Part shown: positions 47,476-57,018 of the stretch, one piece after another
How the letters are laid out: the number at the start of each line of letters is the position of its first letter
How positions within the stretch are numbered: the stretch's first letter is position 1
DNA from: Candidatus Nitrotoga sp. LAW
GTDB taxonomy: Bacteria; Pseudomonadota; Gammaproteobacteria; Burkholderiales; Gallionellaceae
Direction: 5' to 3'
Assembly: GCA_003402315.1 (NCBI GenBank)
Contig: QFXI01000015.1
Coordinates: 22,159 to 86,158, forward strand
Length of the DNA: 64,000 nucleotides
Translations under genes and position numbers: made by a program
The notes under the pieces: generated by a model
What the model was told of the DNA's origin: nothing
The model's input: the letters and a program-made list of their open reading frames with translations, nothing else
Database searches by the model: none

Positions 47476-48894
47476 TTACTTGGCGTTATAGTTTAAGTCG
47501 GTGCGACGATTTTGTGACCAGGCAGCCTCATTATGTGCGGTAGACATTGGCTTCTCTTCGCCGTAGCTTACCGACTCAATCTGACCTTCTTTAGCACCAC
47601 CCACTAATAACACTTTCTTCACACCATCAGCACGACGTTGACCCAAGGCCAAGTTGTACTCACTACTCCCTCGTTCATCGGCGTGTCCTTCCAAACGCAC
47701 TAAACGATTTTGATGTTCCGCCAGATACTTAGCGTGAGCTTGCACAGTGCGTTTATCTTGTTCCGGTACGGCATCCATATCTATTGGATAATAAATACTG
47801 CGCTTAGCCAGCAAACTGCTCGGGACACCAAGAGAATCCTCAGCGACTACTTCCCGCGCTATAGCTGCCTTAGCGGCATCCCGTGCAGCATTCGCCTTAG
47901 CAGCATTCTGCGCAGAAGCCACATTAGCCGCTTCGCGTGCTGCAGACGCTTCTGCAGCAGCCTGTGCAGCAGAAGCCTTAGCTGCTTCCAGTTCAGCCGC
48001 AACCTTGGCTGTATTAGCCGCTTCCCGCGCAGCAGCTGCACTAGCCGCTTCGCGTGCTGCAGACGCTTCTGCAGCAGCCTGTGCAGCAGAAGCCTTAGCT
48101 GCTTCCAGTTCAGCCGCAACCTTGGCTGTATTAGCTGCTTCCCGCGCAGCAGCTGCACTAGCCGCTTCGCGTGCCGCTGCTGCATCAGCCGCAGCCTGTG
48201 CAGCAGCGGCCTTAGCTGCTTCCAGTTCAGCACTGTGAATCTCAGCAGCACGGGCAGCTGCCAATGCAGCCTCTTCAGCTGCCGCTTTGGCAGCTGCTAC
48301 CCTGGCAGCCTCCAGTTCAGCACTGTGAACCTCAGCAGCACGGGCAGCTGCCAATGCAGCCTCTTCAGCTGCCGCTTTGGCAGCTGCTACCCTGGCAGCC
48401 TCCAGTTCAGCACTGTGAACCTCAGCAGCACGGGCAGCTGCCAATGCAGCCTCTTCAGCTGCCGCTTTGGCAGCTGCTACCCTGGCAGCCTCCAGTTCAG
48501 CATTTTGAACCTCAACAGCACGGGCAACCTCCAATGCAGCCTCTTCAGCTGCCGCTTTGGCAGCTGCTACCCTGGCAGCCTCCAGTTCAGCATTTTGAAC
48601 CTCAACAGCACGGGCAGCTGCCAGCGCTGCCTCTTCAGTTGCTGCCTTGGCAGCTGCTGCCTTGGCAGCTGCTGCCTCTTGATCTGCCCCAGTAGACTGA
48701 GAAGTTTGAGACACACCGTTTTGGTCACTCAAAGTATCAACCGCCACGGATGCGCCAGGAGCAGAATCCACCGCTGCCGACACGGGTACGCCAGCTGCTC
48801 GCCCCCTCTTCTTGAGGTCACCCACAGGCGGCTCGTCGCTGGCACAAGCAACCAACAGGCTTGCCAACAATACTCCAATCGCTATGTTTTTCAT
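47476..48894 (-). CDS. pal: Peptidoglycan-associated lipoprotein with long Ala-rich repeat linker
   Basis: Outer-membrane lipoprotein of 472 residues; Pal is normally about 165-180. Lipobox LVAC at the end of the signal peptide. Residues about 75-350 are an Ala/Glu-rich helical region of repeated units (AELEAARVAAAKAAAEEAAL). The C-terminal OmpA-like domain has [34 protein letters not shown] and QNRRTDLNY, with the conserved Asp and Arg for peptidoglycan binding. It follows tolB by 26 bases, the normal position of pal. The linker resembles TolA domain II. Confidence 0.92.
   Translation of the reverse strand: MKNIAIGVLLASLLVACASDEPPVGDLKKRGRAAGVPVSAAVDSAPGASVAVDTLSDQNGVSQTSQSTGADQEAAAAKAAAAKAATEEAALAAARAVEVQNAELEAARVAAAKAAAEEAALEVARAVEVQNAELEAARVAAAKAAAEEAALAAARAAEVHSAELEAARVAAAKAAAEEAALAAARAAEVHSAELEAARVAAAKAAAEEAALAAARAAEIHSAELEAAKAAAAQAAADAAAAREAASAAAAREAANTAKVAAELEAAKASAAQAAAEASAAREAASAAAAREAANTAKVAAELEAAKASAAQAAAEASAAREAANVASAQNAAKANAARDAAKAAIAREVVAEDSLGVPSSLLAKRSIYYPIDMDAVPEQDKRTVQAHAKYLAEHQNRLVRLEGHADERGSSEYNLALGQRRADGVKKVLLVGGAKEGQIESVSYGEEKPMSTAHNEAAWSQNRRTDLNYNAK
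48150..48640. repeat. 90-bp tandem repeats in pal
   Basis: CCTGGCAGCCTCCAGTTCAG recurs at 48301, 48391, 48481 and 48571, giving a 90-bp (30-codon) unit with degenerate flanking copies. A second repeat of 117 bp (39 codons) lies next to it, about 47940-48150. Confidence 0.88.
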
Positions 48895-48920
48895 CCTCTA
48901 TCCCTTATAAATAATACTTA

Positions 48921-50177
48921 CTATTTCAAAAAAGGTCCCCAAGTCGGCTCACGGACATCACCTGCCTGTGAGGACAACTTTTGCTTAACCCTGCCATCGC
49001 TGGAAACGATGGCCAGTATACCACGGCCCTGTGCCTCAGTTGCAAACAAGACTAGCTTTCCGTTGGGTGAAAAGCTTGGCCGCTTTTCCCATCCACCTTC
49101 GGTCAACAACTGCATCTGCCGACTCTGGAAATCCTGAACTGCAACATGAAATCGCCCACTAACCTGATGCGCAAACACAAAACTTTTGCCATCTGGACTA
49201 TATCGCGGCGAGAAATTATTGCTACCTTCAAAGGTTAGCCGTTCAGCAGCCTTTCCTTCTACTGGCATTCTGTAAATTTGCGCACTTCCTCCACGATCGG
49301 ATGTAAACAACAGATGTTGTCCATCTGGAGAAAAGCTTGGTTCAGTATCGATCGCACCGCTAAATGTGAGACGACGTAAGTCGGTGCCATCCGGACGAAC
49401 CAAGTATATCTGCGGGCTGCCATCGCGCGTTAGCACGATGGCAAGATGCTTACCATCCGGTGCCCATACCGGGGCGCTATTACTTCCCCGTATATTGGAC
49501 AAAACTATTCGTTGATTAGTAACTAACGATTGGACATACACAACCGCATGACCCTGCTCTAATGTCACATAGGCAAGCTGGCTACCATCTGGTGACCACG
49601 CTGGCGACATAATAGGTTCATTGATCGACAGCACAACTCGATCGTTATAACCATCGCTATCCGCCACCACCAAACGATTGTTTTTGCCCTGCCGGTTTAC
49701 ATACGCGATACGCGTACTGAACACCCCAGGATTTCCAGTAAGCTTTTCATATATCAGATCAGCAATGCGATGACCGATGGCACGCATTTGGTCACCCTTG
49801 GCGGTTACAGCTTGGCCGAACAATTCAGTTTGCTTTACTGCATCAAGTAAACGAAATTTAACCATGACACGGCCATCCTGCTGCGTCTCCACACTACCAA
49901 TGGCCAAAGCTTCCACTCCACGCCAATCGGCATATACCACCTCATGTGGCTCATGAGGCGTCTTGCTTGTCGGGTTAACCAACCGGAACAAACCACTACG
50001 CTTCAAGTCCATGGACACCACCTCAGTAATACTTTGAGCGAGTTTATCTTCGTTGGCAAACGGCACGATGGCTACCGGAATCTGGCGTTCTCCTGCCCCT
50101 ACAATATCAATGGTCAACGTAGCGCGAACGGGCAAGGCAACACAAAGCAAAAACAGCAAAACCCAGTAACGTAACAT
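48921..50177 (-). CDS. tolB: Tol-Pal system protein TolB
   Basis: Periplasmic protein of 418 residues that binds Pal and TolA. Signal peptide LRYWVLLFLLCVALPVRA; an N-terminal domain (IPVAIVPFANEDKLAQSITE); then a six-bladed beta-propeller with repeated SPDG motifs (SPAWSPDGSQLAYVT, APVWAPDGKHLAIVL, SFSPDGQHLLFTSDRGG). I start at ATG 50177 because GAGGAGTG sits just before it; an in-frame ATG five codons upstream lacks such a site. It follows tolA by 18 bases. Confidence 0.96.
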   Translation of the reverse strand: MLRYWVLLFLLCVALPVRATLTIDIVGAGERQIPVAIVPFANEDKLAQSITEVVSMDLKRSGLFRLVNPTSKTPHEPHEVVYADWRGVEALAIGSVETQQDGRVMVKFRLLDAVKQTELFGQAVTAKGDQMRAIGHRIADLIYEKLTGNPGVFSTRIAYVNRQGKNNRLVVADSDGYNDRVVLSINEPIMSPAWSPDGSQLAYVTLEQGHAVVYVQSLVTNQRIVLSNIRGSNSAPVWAPDGKHLAIVLTRDGSPQIYLVRPDGTDLRRLTFSGAIDTEPSFSPDGQHLLFTSDRGGSAQIYRMPVEGKAAERLTFEGSNNFSPRYSPDGKSFVFAHQVSGRFHVAVQDFQSRQMQLLTEGGWEKRPSFSPNGKLVLFATEAQGRGILAIVSSDGRVKQKLSSQAGDVREPTWGPFLK

Positions 50178-50195
50178 GTTCACTCCTCTCATAAA

Positions 50196-51605
50196 CTATT
50201 CCTTTGGACTAAATTTGAGACGCAATTCACGAAAGTTGCTGAATAACGCCGCATCCGGCGGCAAGGGCAACGGCTCCGCTTTCTTAATGGCGCGTTCCAC
50301 CGCGCTGTCATACGCCGCACTCCCACTCGGCTTAACCAATATTGAATTTAAGACCATGCCGCCAGGTAGCAGCGTCACATCAAATTCCGCACGCGCATTA
50401 TATGGTATATCCGGCAACATCACGATATTGCGGCGTATTTTAGCGATGATCTTGGCTTTATATTCAGCCACTTCCTTGCCTACAGCCGCTGCTTGCGCGG
50501 CACGCGCACGCTCTTGCTCAGCAAGCATTTTCTGCTCGGCACGCGCACGTTCCTGTTCAACCTTCGCTTTTTGTTCGGCTTGCGCCTTCTGCTCAGCCTG
50601 CGCCTTCTGCTCCGCCAGCAGCTTTTGCTCGGCCTGCGCCCTCTGTCTCGCCCGCTCTTTCTCCTCGGCCTGCTCTTTCTTCTCGGCCAGAGCTTTCAGT
50701 TTTGCCTGCGTCTTTCGTTCCGCCTCAGCTTTTTGTTCCGCCTCAGCTCTTTGTTCCATTTCAGCTTTTCGTTCAGCTTCAGCTCTTTGTTCCATTTCAG
50801 CTTTTCGTTCAGCTTCAACTCTTCGTTCAGCTTCAGCTTTCCGTTCCGCCTGTACCCTTTGTTTCGCCAAGGCCTTTTGCTCGGCCTGAGCTTTATGTTC
50901 AGCCTCAGCCTTCTGTTCCGCCTCAGTCTTCTGCTCGGCCTGGATTTTAGGTTTAAGTTGAGCATCCACCTTTTCTATTTGTCGCTTAGGCTCGGACTTC
51001 ACAGCTTCTTGCAATTTTTCCTGTAACCGTTTCTTTTCAGCCAATTCGAAATCAGCTTTGAGTGACGCCGCAGATTTCACCGGTTCAACCACTTTGGGTG
51101 GCTCGGTTTTCTCCAATTCAGCTTTAAGATTACGACGTAACTTGGCAACGATATTAGCCTGCTCGACACGAGCTCGCTCATGTTCAATCCTTACCTTCTG
51201 TTCTTCGATCATCTTCTGCTCAGCCTGCACTCTCAACTTCTCCTGTCTCTTTTGCTCAACCTGCACATCCACCTTTTCAATTTGCCGTTTAGGTTCTGTT
51301 CTCGTCGGCTTGGATTTTTCCTGGGGCCTTTTTTTTGCAGATAATTCTATATCCGCCTTAGGTGGCGCCACAGGCTGCGTAGGCTTAACCACTTTAGGTT
51401 GCTCAATCAATTTAGGAGGCTCAACCTTAACAGGAGCCGCCTCCCCTCCAGGCAAACTATCCCAAATATCCACCACCATGCCCTGCGGAGGCTGCACCTT
51501 CCAGCTAGCACCGAAATATAATAATGCGAAGAATGCACAGTGAACAGCCAACGCCAATGCCCCAGCACGTAACTTATAGGGTTTGGCATACACGATCGTG
51601 CTCAT
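50196..51605 (-). CDS. tolA: Tol-Pal system protein TolA
   Basis: Inner-membrane anchored periplasmic protein of 469 residues linking TolQR to Pal/TolB. One membrane segment near residues 15-35 (GALALAVHCAFFALLYFGASW). A long charged helical domain II (about 85-370) is built of Ala/Glu/Gln/Lys repeats (AEQKAEAEHKAQAEQKALAK). The C-terminal TonB/TolA fold has IRRNIVMLPDIPYNARAEFD and YDSAVERAIKKAEPLPLP. Start overlaps the tolR stop by ATGA. Confidence 0.95.
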   Translation of the reverse strand: MSTIVYAKPYKLRAGALALAVHCAFFALLYFGASWKVQPPQGMVVDIWDSLPGGEAAPVKVEPPKLIEQPKVVKPTQPVAPPKADIELSAKKRPQEKSKPTRTEPKRQIEKVDVQVEQKRQEKLRVQAEQKMIEEQKVRIEHERARVEQANIVAKLRRNLKAELEKTEPPKVVEPVKSAASLKADFELAEKKRLQEKLQEAVKSEPKRQIEKVDAQLKPKIQAEQKTEAEQKAEAEHKAQAEQKALAKQRVQAERKAEAERRVEAERKAEMEQRAEAERKAEMEQRAEAEQKAEAERKTQAKLKALAEKKEQAEEKERARQRAQAEQKLLAEQKAQAEQKAQAEQKAKVEQERARAEQKMLAEQERARAAQAAAVGKEVAEYKAKIIAKIRRNIVMLPDIPYNARAEFDVTLLPGGMVLNSILVKPSGSAAYDSAVERAIKKAEPLPLPPDAALFSNFRELRLKFSPKE

Positions 51606-52024
51606 CGCTCCTTGGTTTGCGCCAACAGACCAACTTTCTTAATCTGTTGCCGTTGTAACACGTCCATCATACTGATCACTTCTTCATAACGCACATTCTT
51701 GTCGGCAGAAATCACAACTGGCTGATCCACATTCTGCGCCTGTTTCTGTTTAAGAAACTCAATTAATTCCTCACGTGTAACGCTCTGCTCCTGGCCTTTC
51801 TTACTTCGGTCATTTAGTGCCAGCGTGGTGTCTTTCTTGATAATCACTTCCAATGGCGCAACAGGCGGTGCAAGTGACTTACCCACACTGGGCAGATCAA
51901 TCTGCCCAGGGTTCATCAGTGGTGCTGTGATCATAAATATTACTAATAACACCAACATCACGTCTATATAAGGCACGACGTTAATATCGCTCATTGGGCG
52001 CTTGGCAGAACGGTGCGGGATCAT
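51602..52024 (-). CDS. tolR: Tol-Pal system protein TolR
   Basis: ExbD/TolR protein of 140 residues, partner of TolQ in using the proton gradient. A single N-terminal membrane segment, NVVPYIDVMLVLLVIFMITA, contains the essential Asp; the periplasmic domain has INLPSVGK-type sequence (QIDLPSVGKSLAPP) and VVISADKNVRYEEVISMMD. Overlaps tolQ and tolA by ATGA at both ends. Confidence 0.96.
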   Translation of the reverse strand: MIPHRSAKRPMSDINVVPYIDVMLVLLVIFMITAPLMNPGQIDLPSVGKSLAPPVAPLEVIIKKDTTLALNDRSKKGQEQSVTREELIEFLKQKQAQNVDQPVVISADKNVRYEEVISMMDVLQRQQIKKVGLLAQTKER

Positions 52025-52695
52025 GGCTGACGTTGCAGAACGTTAGAAAATTCTTCCATAAAAATTTCAAATCGTGAGGCTAAACGCGTAATATCATGCG
52101 AATAACGATTGTAAGCAACCACAGCGGGAATAGCGGCAAACAACCCCATCGCAGTGGCTACTAATGCCTCGGCTATGCCGGGCGCAACATGTGCTAACGT
52201 AGCTTGACCGACATTAGACAGCCCACGAAATGCATTCATAATCCCCCACACCGTACCAAATAGCCCGACATAAGGACTCACCGAACCAACGGTAGCTAAA
52301 AAAGCCAAATGCGATTCAAGAATATCCATTTCACGCTGATAAGTGGCACGCATGGCACGACGTGTGCCATCCATCACCGCATTGTTGTCCATATCATGTT
52401 TCTTTTTAAGCTTAAGGAATTCAGTAAAGCCAGCTGCAAAAATTCGTCCCATACTGCCCGAATCACCGCGCATTACAGAAGTGTTTTGATACAATCTGTT
52501 GAGGTCATCGTTATTCCAGAATGACTCTTCAAATTCCTCACTTTGCTTCACCGCCTGCCTGACAGTAAACATCTTAATGAATATAAACCACCATGACATC
52601 AATGAAACAAACAACAACAAGCCCATCACCAACTGAACAAGTACGCTGGCATTCTGAATCAAATGGATAAACGATAAATCCTGTGTTACATCCAT
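52021..52695 (-). CDS. tolQ: Tol-Pal system protein TolQ
   Basis: ExbB/TolQ proton-channel protein of 224 residues with three membrane segments: near the N-terminus (ASVLVQLVMGLLLFVSLMSWWFIF), and later LATVGSVSPYVGLFGTVWGIMNAF and GIAEALVATAMGLFAAIPAVVAY. I chose ATG at 52695 (MDVTQDLSF; AAGGAT upstream) over 52722 because the shorter form fits the family N-terminus. The longer start would overlap ybgC. Confidence 0.94.
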   Translation of the reverse strand: MDVTQDLSFIHLIQNASVLVQLVMGLLLFVSLMSWWFIFIKMFTVRQAVKQSEEFEESFWNNDDLNRLYQNTSVMRGDSGSMGRIFAAGFTEFLKLKKKHDMDNNAVMDGTRRAMRATYQREMDILESHLAFLATVGSVSPYVGLFGTVWGIMNAFRGLSNVGQATLAHVAPGIAEALVATAMGLFAAIPAVVAYNRYSHDITRLASRFEIFMEEFSNVLQRQP

Positions 52696-52709
52696 ATTTA
52701 CAATATCCT

Positions 52710-53129
52710 TTAATTTTTCCATTGCTCTCGCAATATTTCCGGCACGCTCACCGGCTTGAAATTATCCATTGTTACGCATACTAAATGTACTTCTGCCTCA
52801 ACCAGTACATCCTCCCCGCGCAGCACTTTCTGACACAGGATCACACGACTACGTCCAACATCCTTCAGTTGTGCGCTGATAGCAAGTAAATCATCCAGCA
52901 ACGCGGGCTTAAGATAATCCAGCCTTAGTGAACGAACCACAAATACCGTACCGAATTCGCGCATCAACCCCGCATTACTGTAACCATAACACTCCCGCAA
53001 CCACTCTGTCCGCGCGCGCTCTAGAAAGTTCACATAACTAGCATGATATACCACCCCTCCCGCATCTGTGTCCTGAAAATACACACGCACTGGCAGTGAA
53101 AATTTTGAGTTAAGGGGTGACTGAAGCAT
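52710..53129 (-). CDS. ybgC: Acyl-CoA thioesterase YbgC
   Basis: Hotdog-fold thioesterase of 139 residues, first gene of the tol-pal cluster. Catalytic region VYFQDTDAGGVVYHASYVNF with the conserved Asp; FLERARTEWLRECYG follows. The cytoplasmic enzyme hydrolyses acyl-CoA or acyl-ACP; its role in the Tol-Pal cluster is not settled. No clear promoter was identified in the AT-rich upstream segment. Confidence 0.94.
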   Translation of the reverse strand: MLQSPLNSKFSLPVRVYFQDTDAGGVVYHASYVNFLERARTEWLRECYGYSNAGLMREFGTVFVVRSLRLDYLKPALLDDLLAISAQLKDVGRSRVILCQKVLRGEDVLVEAEVHLVCVTMDNFKPVSVPEILREQWKN

Positions 53130-53536
53130 GGTATGTAACCTTAAAAAATTTTAATCACCTAAAATTTAACGCACTATAACTCAACAATCTCATCACATAT
53201 CGTCAGCCGTATTTTTCTATATTAACAAGGCATCAGTTGAATCGACAACCCCACGCAACGCCATCGGCCACCATCACGACTCCCCCTACCCCAATGATAC
53301 TCAGTTGTACGAAGCTCCAATAATCCCAAAAAATTGAATTCCATACCAACGAAAAACCCCTGATAACACAATTCCTTTCAATTTAACTCGTGTCAAGCTC
53401 CGCTTATTATCTGCAAATTCATGAAATCGAGCTATTGTGCGTACCGGCATTATTGATGTTGTTTTGGGAATTTTTCCCTGATTTAATTATGAACAGCAAT
53501 TAAGATAGCTGCTGGAGATTGGCTGAGTCGACTGAC
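53130..53536. other. Intergenic region upstream of ybgC
   Basis: No gene, RNA or clear repeat seen. It is AT-rich and presumably contains the minus-strand promoter of the tol-pal operon in its first part; I could not assign boxes with confidence. Confidence 0.4.
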
Positions 53537-54174
53537 ATATTAGTACTTGATTAGTTACATGCCCCAGCCGCCCGAATAGTGATTTCAGGGCATGGGATGG
53601 TAGTCGCCGCAGCGCGAACGAGGCGCTTGAGGATGATGCCAAGATCGAAGCGGCGTTTATTTTCGGAACATCGGCCGCGCTTACCCGGGCGCTCGCCGCC
53701 CAGGTAGGTATTGTCAATTTCAACTCGCCCGTCGAGGACTCGGGAGGATTCGCGCTCAGTCATAACTTGCAGCAGCTTGAGCTTCATCAGCCAAGCGGTC
53801 TTATAGCTCACGCCCAGATGGCGCATGAATTCCAGTGCGGCAATATTATTTTTTGCTTAGGTCAGCAAGTGCATCGCCAGAAACCAGAGCGTCAGAGGCA
53901 GCTTCGTCGCTTGAAAGATCGTACCGACAGTAATCGTCGTCTGGTAGCGGCATGCTTGGCACTGCCAGTTCTGCCTACCGTCATAAATGAAGGTGCTGTG
54001 ATGGATTTTCCCGCAATGCGGACAGACAAAGCTCTCTGGCCAGCGCGACGCCAACAGCGCCGCATGGCACTGCTCCACCCTCCCGTACTGCCTCAGAAAC
54101 TCAAACATCGACAGACCCCTTTGAAACTGAACTTGGTTCATTGCCATGGCGCATCTCCTTGGGTAGATGCTCCT
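53537..54174 (-). mobile_element. IS1595-family element, internally deleted
   Basis: Minus-strand remnant. The transposase frame (54147 to 53551) starts QVQFQRGLSMFEFLRQYGR, has a zinc ribbon (CPHCGKIHHS then CQACRY) and reads in one frame to its C-terminus, except for a nonsense codon at 53857-53859 (expected Gln) just before AKNNIAALEFMRHLGVSYKT. After EIDNTYLGGERPGKRGR it jumps from SENK to RRFDLGIILKRLVRAA, which looks like the normal C-terminus; the catalytic stretch between is deleted in frame. AAGGAGAT precedes ATG. It cannot make an active transposase. Confidence 0.8.
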
Positions 54175-54604
54175 ATTATTGATCCGGCAATAAATTGTTG
54201 AACTTAAGCCGCATACTTTACAGGAGCATGTTCAAAGTAGCTTTTTACACGCCCGGGTGATTTCTGTAGCTTGCGCATATGACTGGTAATCGTCTTGAGT
54301 AGTTACCCCTTTGTTCGCGCAGGTACCTTGGTCGTCACTGCCTGTTTGAGATCGGCATTCAGCATTTCATCTGGGTTCAACTCAGGGCTGTAACTCGGTA
54401 GGTAAAACACTTCAATCTCGTCCTGCTGTTTCGCTAGCCATGCCTTCACCAGCTTGGCATGATGGACTCGCAAGTTATCCAGCATCAGGAATACCTTGCG
54501 CTGGCATCTTTCACCAACCGCTTCAGAAATGCGATAAGTTGATCTGAATTCAACGCGCTGTTCAGCACCATCCACCTGGCCTTGCCTTGGTTCGTAACAA
54601 TAGA
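54175..54604 (-). mobile_element. IS630-family element, 3' fragment (copy 1)
   Basis: Minus-strand 3' part of an IS630 element. Coding pieces: GLISIVTNQGKARWMVLNSA and LIAFLKRLVKDA, then after a frameshift near 54500 RKVFLMLDNLRVHHAKLVKA and EVFYLPSYSPELNPDEML (DDE domain C-terminus), stop near 54303. The right terminal repeat (CCGGCAATAAATTGTTGAAC) starts near 54180. It is cut off at about 54605 by the IS3-type fragment. Its outer 276 bp match 58200-58475 in inverse orientation. Confidence 0.85.
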
Positions 54605-55068
54605 GATAAGCCCTACACGACTACAACACCGATTACAGCAGTTGACCCGCTGAACAATAAAGTACTGCCATTTTATACCAGCCATAACTTGCCTATGCTG
54701 CATATCTTAACGGATCGCGGTACTGAGTATTGTGGCAAAGTAGAACAATATGACTACCAACTTTATCTCGCTATCAATGACATTGACCATACTAAAACCA
54801 AGGCGATATCACCCCAAACTAACGGGATCTGCGAGCGTTTCCACAAAACCATTTTGCAGGAATTTTACCAAGTCACATTCCGTAAAAAACTTTATGCTGA
54901 TATAGAAACATTACAGAACGATCTAGACGAATGGCTCAATTATGACAATAATGAAAAAATCCATCAGAGCAAGGTTTGTAATGGCAGAACGTCGTTGGAA
55001 ACTTTACTCAGTGGGAAACCGGTTTGGAATGGAAAAAATCTAAACCAAATTTAATCTGACAGACACCC
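54605..55068 (+). mobile_element. IS3-type transposase fragment (integrase core C-terminus)
   Basis: Plus-strand 3' part of an orfB-type transposase with an rve integrase core: LHILTDRGTEYCGKVEQYDY holds a DDE Asp, SPQTNGICERFHKTILQEFY holds the Glu region, and DEWLNYDNNEKIHQSKVCNG follows. Stop at 55052-55054. A terminal repeat-like CTGACAGACA ends near 55068. The 5' part is missing; the left edge joins the IS630 fragment within a codon or two of KPYTTTTPITA. Confidence 0.85.
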
Positions 55069-55212
55069 AACAAATTCGGATTAAATCTGAGCTAGTACAA
55101 AATTTTGAAGCGACAATTAGCCTGACGCAGGGAGGGTAGACCTTGTTTAATCAGTTTGTTGGAGGGTTTAAAATAGCAGTTCTGTTCAATAAATATGAAG
55201 AGGTATAATTTT

Positions 55213-56853
55213 TTATAGTCCCGTTACCTTGTTCTGGATCAGAATTTTTTTGGTAGGTAGGTTGTTATCATATTGATCTTGTAATACAACAAATTCCTCA
55301 TGTTTTTTTAATCTTTCCTTGCCATATATATCGCAAAGCTCAACTGAAATGTTATGACTGGGTGCGGTTACTAAAAAATCATCAATTGTTTCCACAATAT
55401 CGTGATCAATAAATTGAGATTTGCTGGCGTCGATTATGAGCGTACTATTGGGTTTGACATGCAAAAGAAGCTTTCTCAACAATGCCTTGTTAAGGAAAGC
55501 AACATCTTTATTAAGCGTTAACACATAAGATGAGCCATTCTGAGTCATGGTAATGGCAGCACGGTAATTTGCCTTAATAACGAAAAATAATCCAATTATG
55601 AGGCCAATTGCCATTCCTTTTAATAAATCCGTTGATAAAATTGCCGATATTGTGATCACAAAAGGCAGCAGTTGACTCCAGCCTTTGCGATAAAAATCCA
55701 TAAATAAGGCGGGTTTAGCCAATTTAAAACCTGTATGCAGCAAAATAGCGGCCAAGCAACCGAGCGGAACATAATTTATGTAATTCGCGAAGAACATTAC
55801 GCTAAATAATATACATAAGCCATGAATAAAACTGGACATTGGGGTTTTCCCGCCAGCGTTAATATTACCTGCACTACGCACAATGACAGCCGTAATCGGT
55901 AATCCTCCGATTAATCCAGAAATAATATTTCCGACTCCTTGTGCTTTCAGCTCTCTATTAGTTGGTGCAGTGCGTTTTAAAGGATCTAGCTTATCTACTG
56001 CTTCAAGGCTTAACAACGTTTCGAGACTACCAATAATAGCCAGCGTTACTGCAATAATATAAACCTGAGGATTTGTCCAATAACTGTAGTCTGGAAATGA
56101 GAAATTATTCAAGAACTCACCGAAATTATTTGAGACAGGGACATTCACTAAATGTTCTGCACCTACTGCCCAATCTGGCGCCCATCGTCCAGCAGCTAAA
56201 TTATAGATAACCCCCCAGATTACGGCGATTAGAGGACCAGGGATTAATTTTAAAAATTTTTTACTTTTAAACCAAGGCCGTTCCCAAATTATTAGTATAA
56301 ACAGGGCAATCGTACATATAAGTATAACGCCTTGTGAAATCGAACTAAATGCGTCAAATATTGGAAGTAAGAATTCTTGCACATCTTCTTCTCTGTACGC
56401 TTCAGGACCTCCAAAATGTTCACTATAGCCAGTAGCATGAGGAATTTGTTTAATAATTAAAATCAAGCCAATAGCAGCTAACATCCCTTTAATGACCGCT
56501 GAAGGGAAAAAAGCTCCAATGATCCCAGCTTTAAGAAAACCAGCGATTAATTGCATTATACCTGCTAGTACAACAGCAACCAAAAACCCTTGGAAACTGC
56601 CTAATGTTTCAATAGCATTATAAACAATCACCGTTAAACCAGCCGCTGGCCCAGAGACACTAAGCTGTGAACCGCTCAACCAAGAAATTACCAAGCCACC
56701 GACCATTCCTGCTATAAGACCAGAGAATAAAGGTGCTCCAGATGCAAGAGCGACACCAAGACATAGCGGTAGAGCTACTAAAAATACTACAATACCAGCA
56801 GGAAAGTCATCTTTTAGATGCCGTAAGTAGTGTTGCACTGGGTAATGTCTCAC
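55213..56853 (-). CDS. SulP-family anion transporter
   Basis: Membrane transporter of 546 residues. The N-terminus (LKDDFPAGIVVFLVALPLCLGVALASGAPL) and SGPAAGLTVIVYNAIETL are SulP hallmarks; about 10-12 hydrophobic segments follow. A C-terminal STAS domain (about 430-520) has TLIIDASKSQFIDHDIVETI. Substrate is probably sulfate or bicarbonate; sequence alone cannot decide. GTG start with GGAGG six bases upstream. The gene is AT-rich compared with the eCIS region and lies between inverted IS630 copies, suggesting acquisition by transfer. The uspA gene upstream is on the same strand. Confidence 0.92.
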   Translation of the reverse strand: MRHYPVQHYLRHLKDDFPAGIVVFLVALPLCLGVALASGAPLFSGLIAGMVGGLVISWLSGSQLSVSGPAAGLTVIVYNAIETLGSFQGFLVAVVLAGIMQLIAGFLKAGIIGAFFPSAVIKGMLAAIGLILIIKQIPHATGYSEHFGGPEAYREEDVQEFLLPIFDAFSSISQGVILICTIALFILIIWERPWFKSKKFLKLIPGPLIAVIWGVIYNLAAGRWAPDWAVGAEHLVNVPVSNNFGEFLNNFSFPDYSYWTNPQVYIIAVTLAIIGSLETLLSLEAVDKLDPLKRTAPTNRELKAQGVGNIISGLIGGLPITAVIVRSAGNINAGGKTPMSSFIHGLCILFSVMFFANYINYVPLGCLAAILLHTGFKLAKPALFMDFYRKGWSQLLPFVITISAILSTDLLKGMAIGLIIGLFFVIKANYRAAITMTQNGSSYVLTLNKDVAFLNKALLRKLLLHVKPNSTLIIDASKSQFIDHDIVETIDDFLVTAPSHNISVELCDIYGKERLKKHEEFVVLQDQYDNNLPTKKILIQNKVTGL

Positions 56854-57018
56854 TTTTCGCCTCCAAAACTCTGGGTCAAAAATAACTTAATTGTTATACT
56901 TGGTTAGCATTGCAATACAATAACAGCTTATGTTTTACGAGCAGATACATCTTTATGCTGCAAGAATATCCACTTTAAACTGACTAACGGCATTTCATAA
57001 AGATATATTAATTTTTAA

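Noticed and set aside
47710..49137. Long open frame (475 codons) on the plus strand opposite pal
   Set aside because: It mirrors the repeat-rich pal gene; the product is a Cys/Ser-rich low-complexity shadow with no family features.
50176..51026. Plus-strand frames rich in Ser/Cys/Phe/Leu opposite tolA
   Set aside because: Complement of the charged TolA helical repeats; not real genes.
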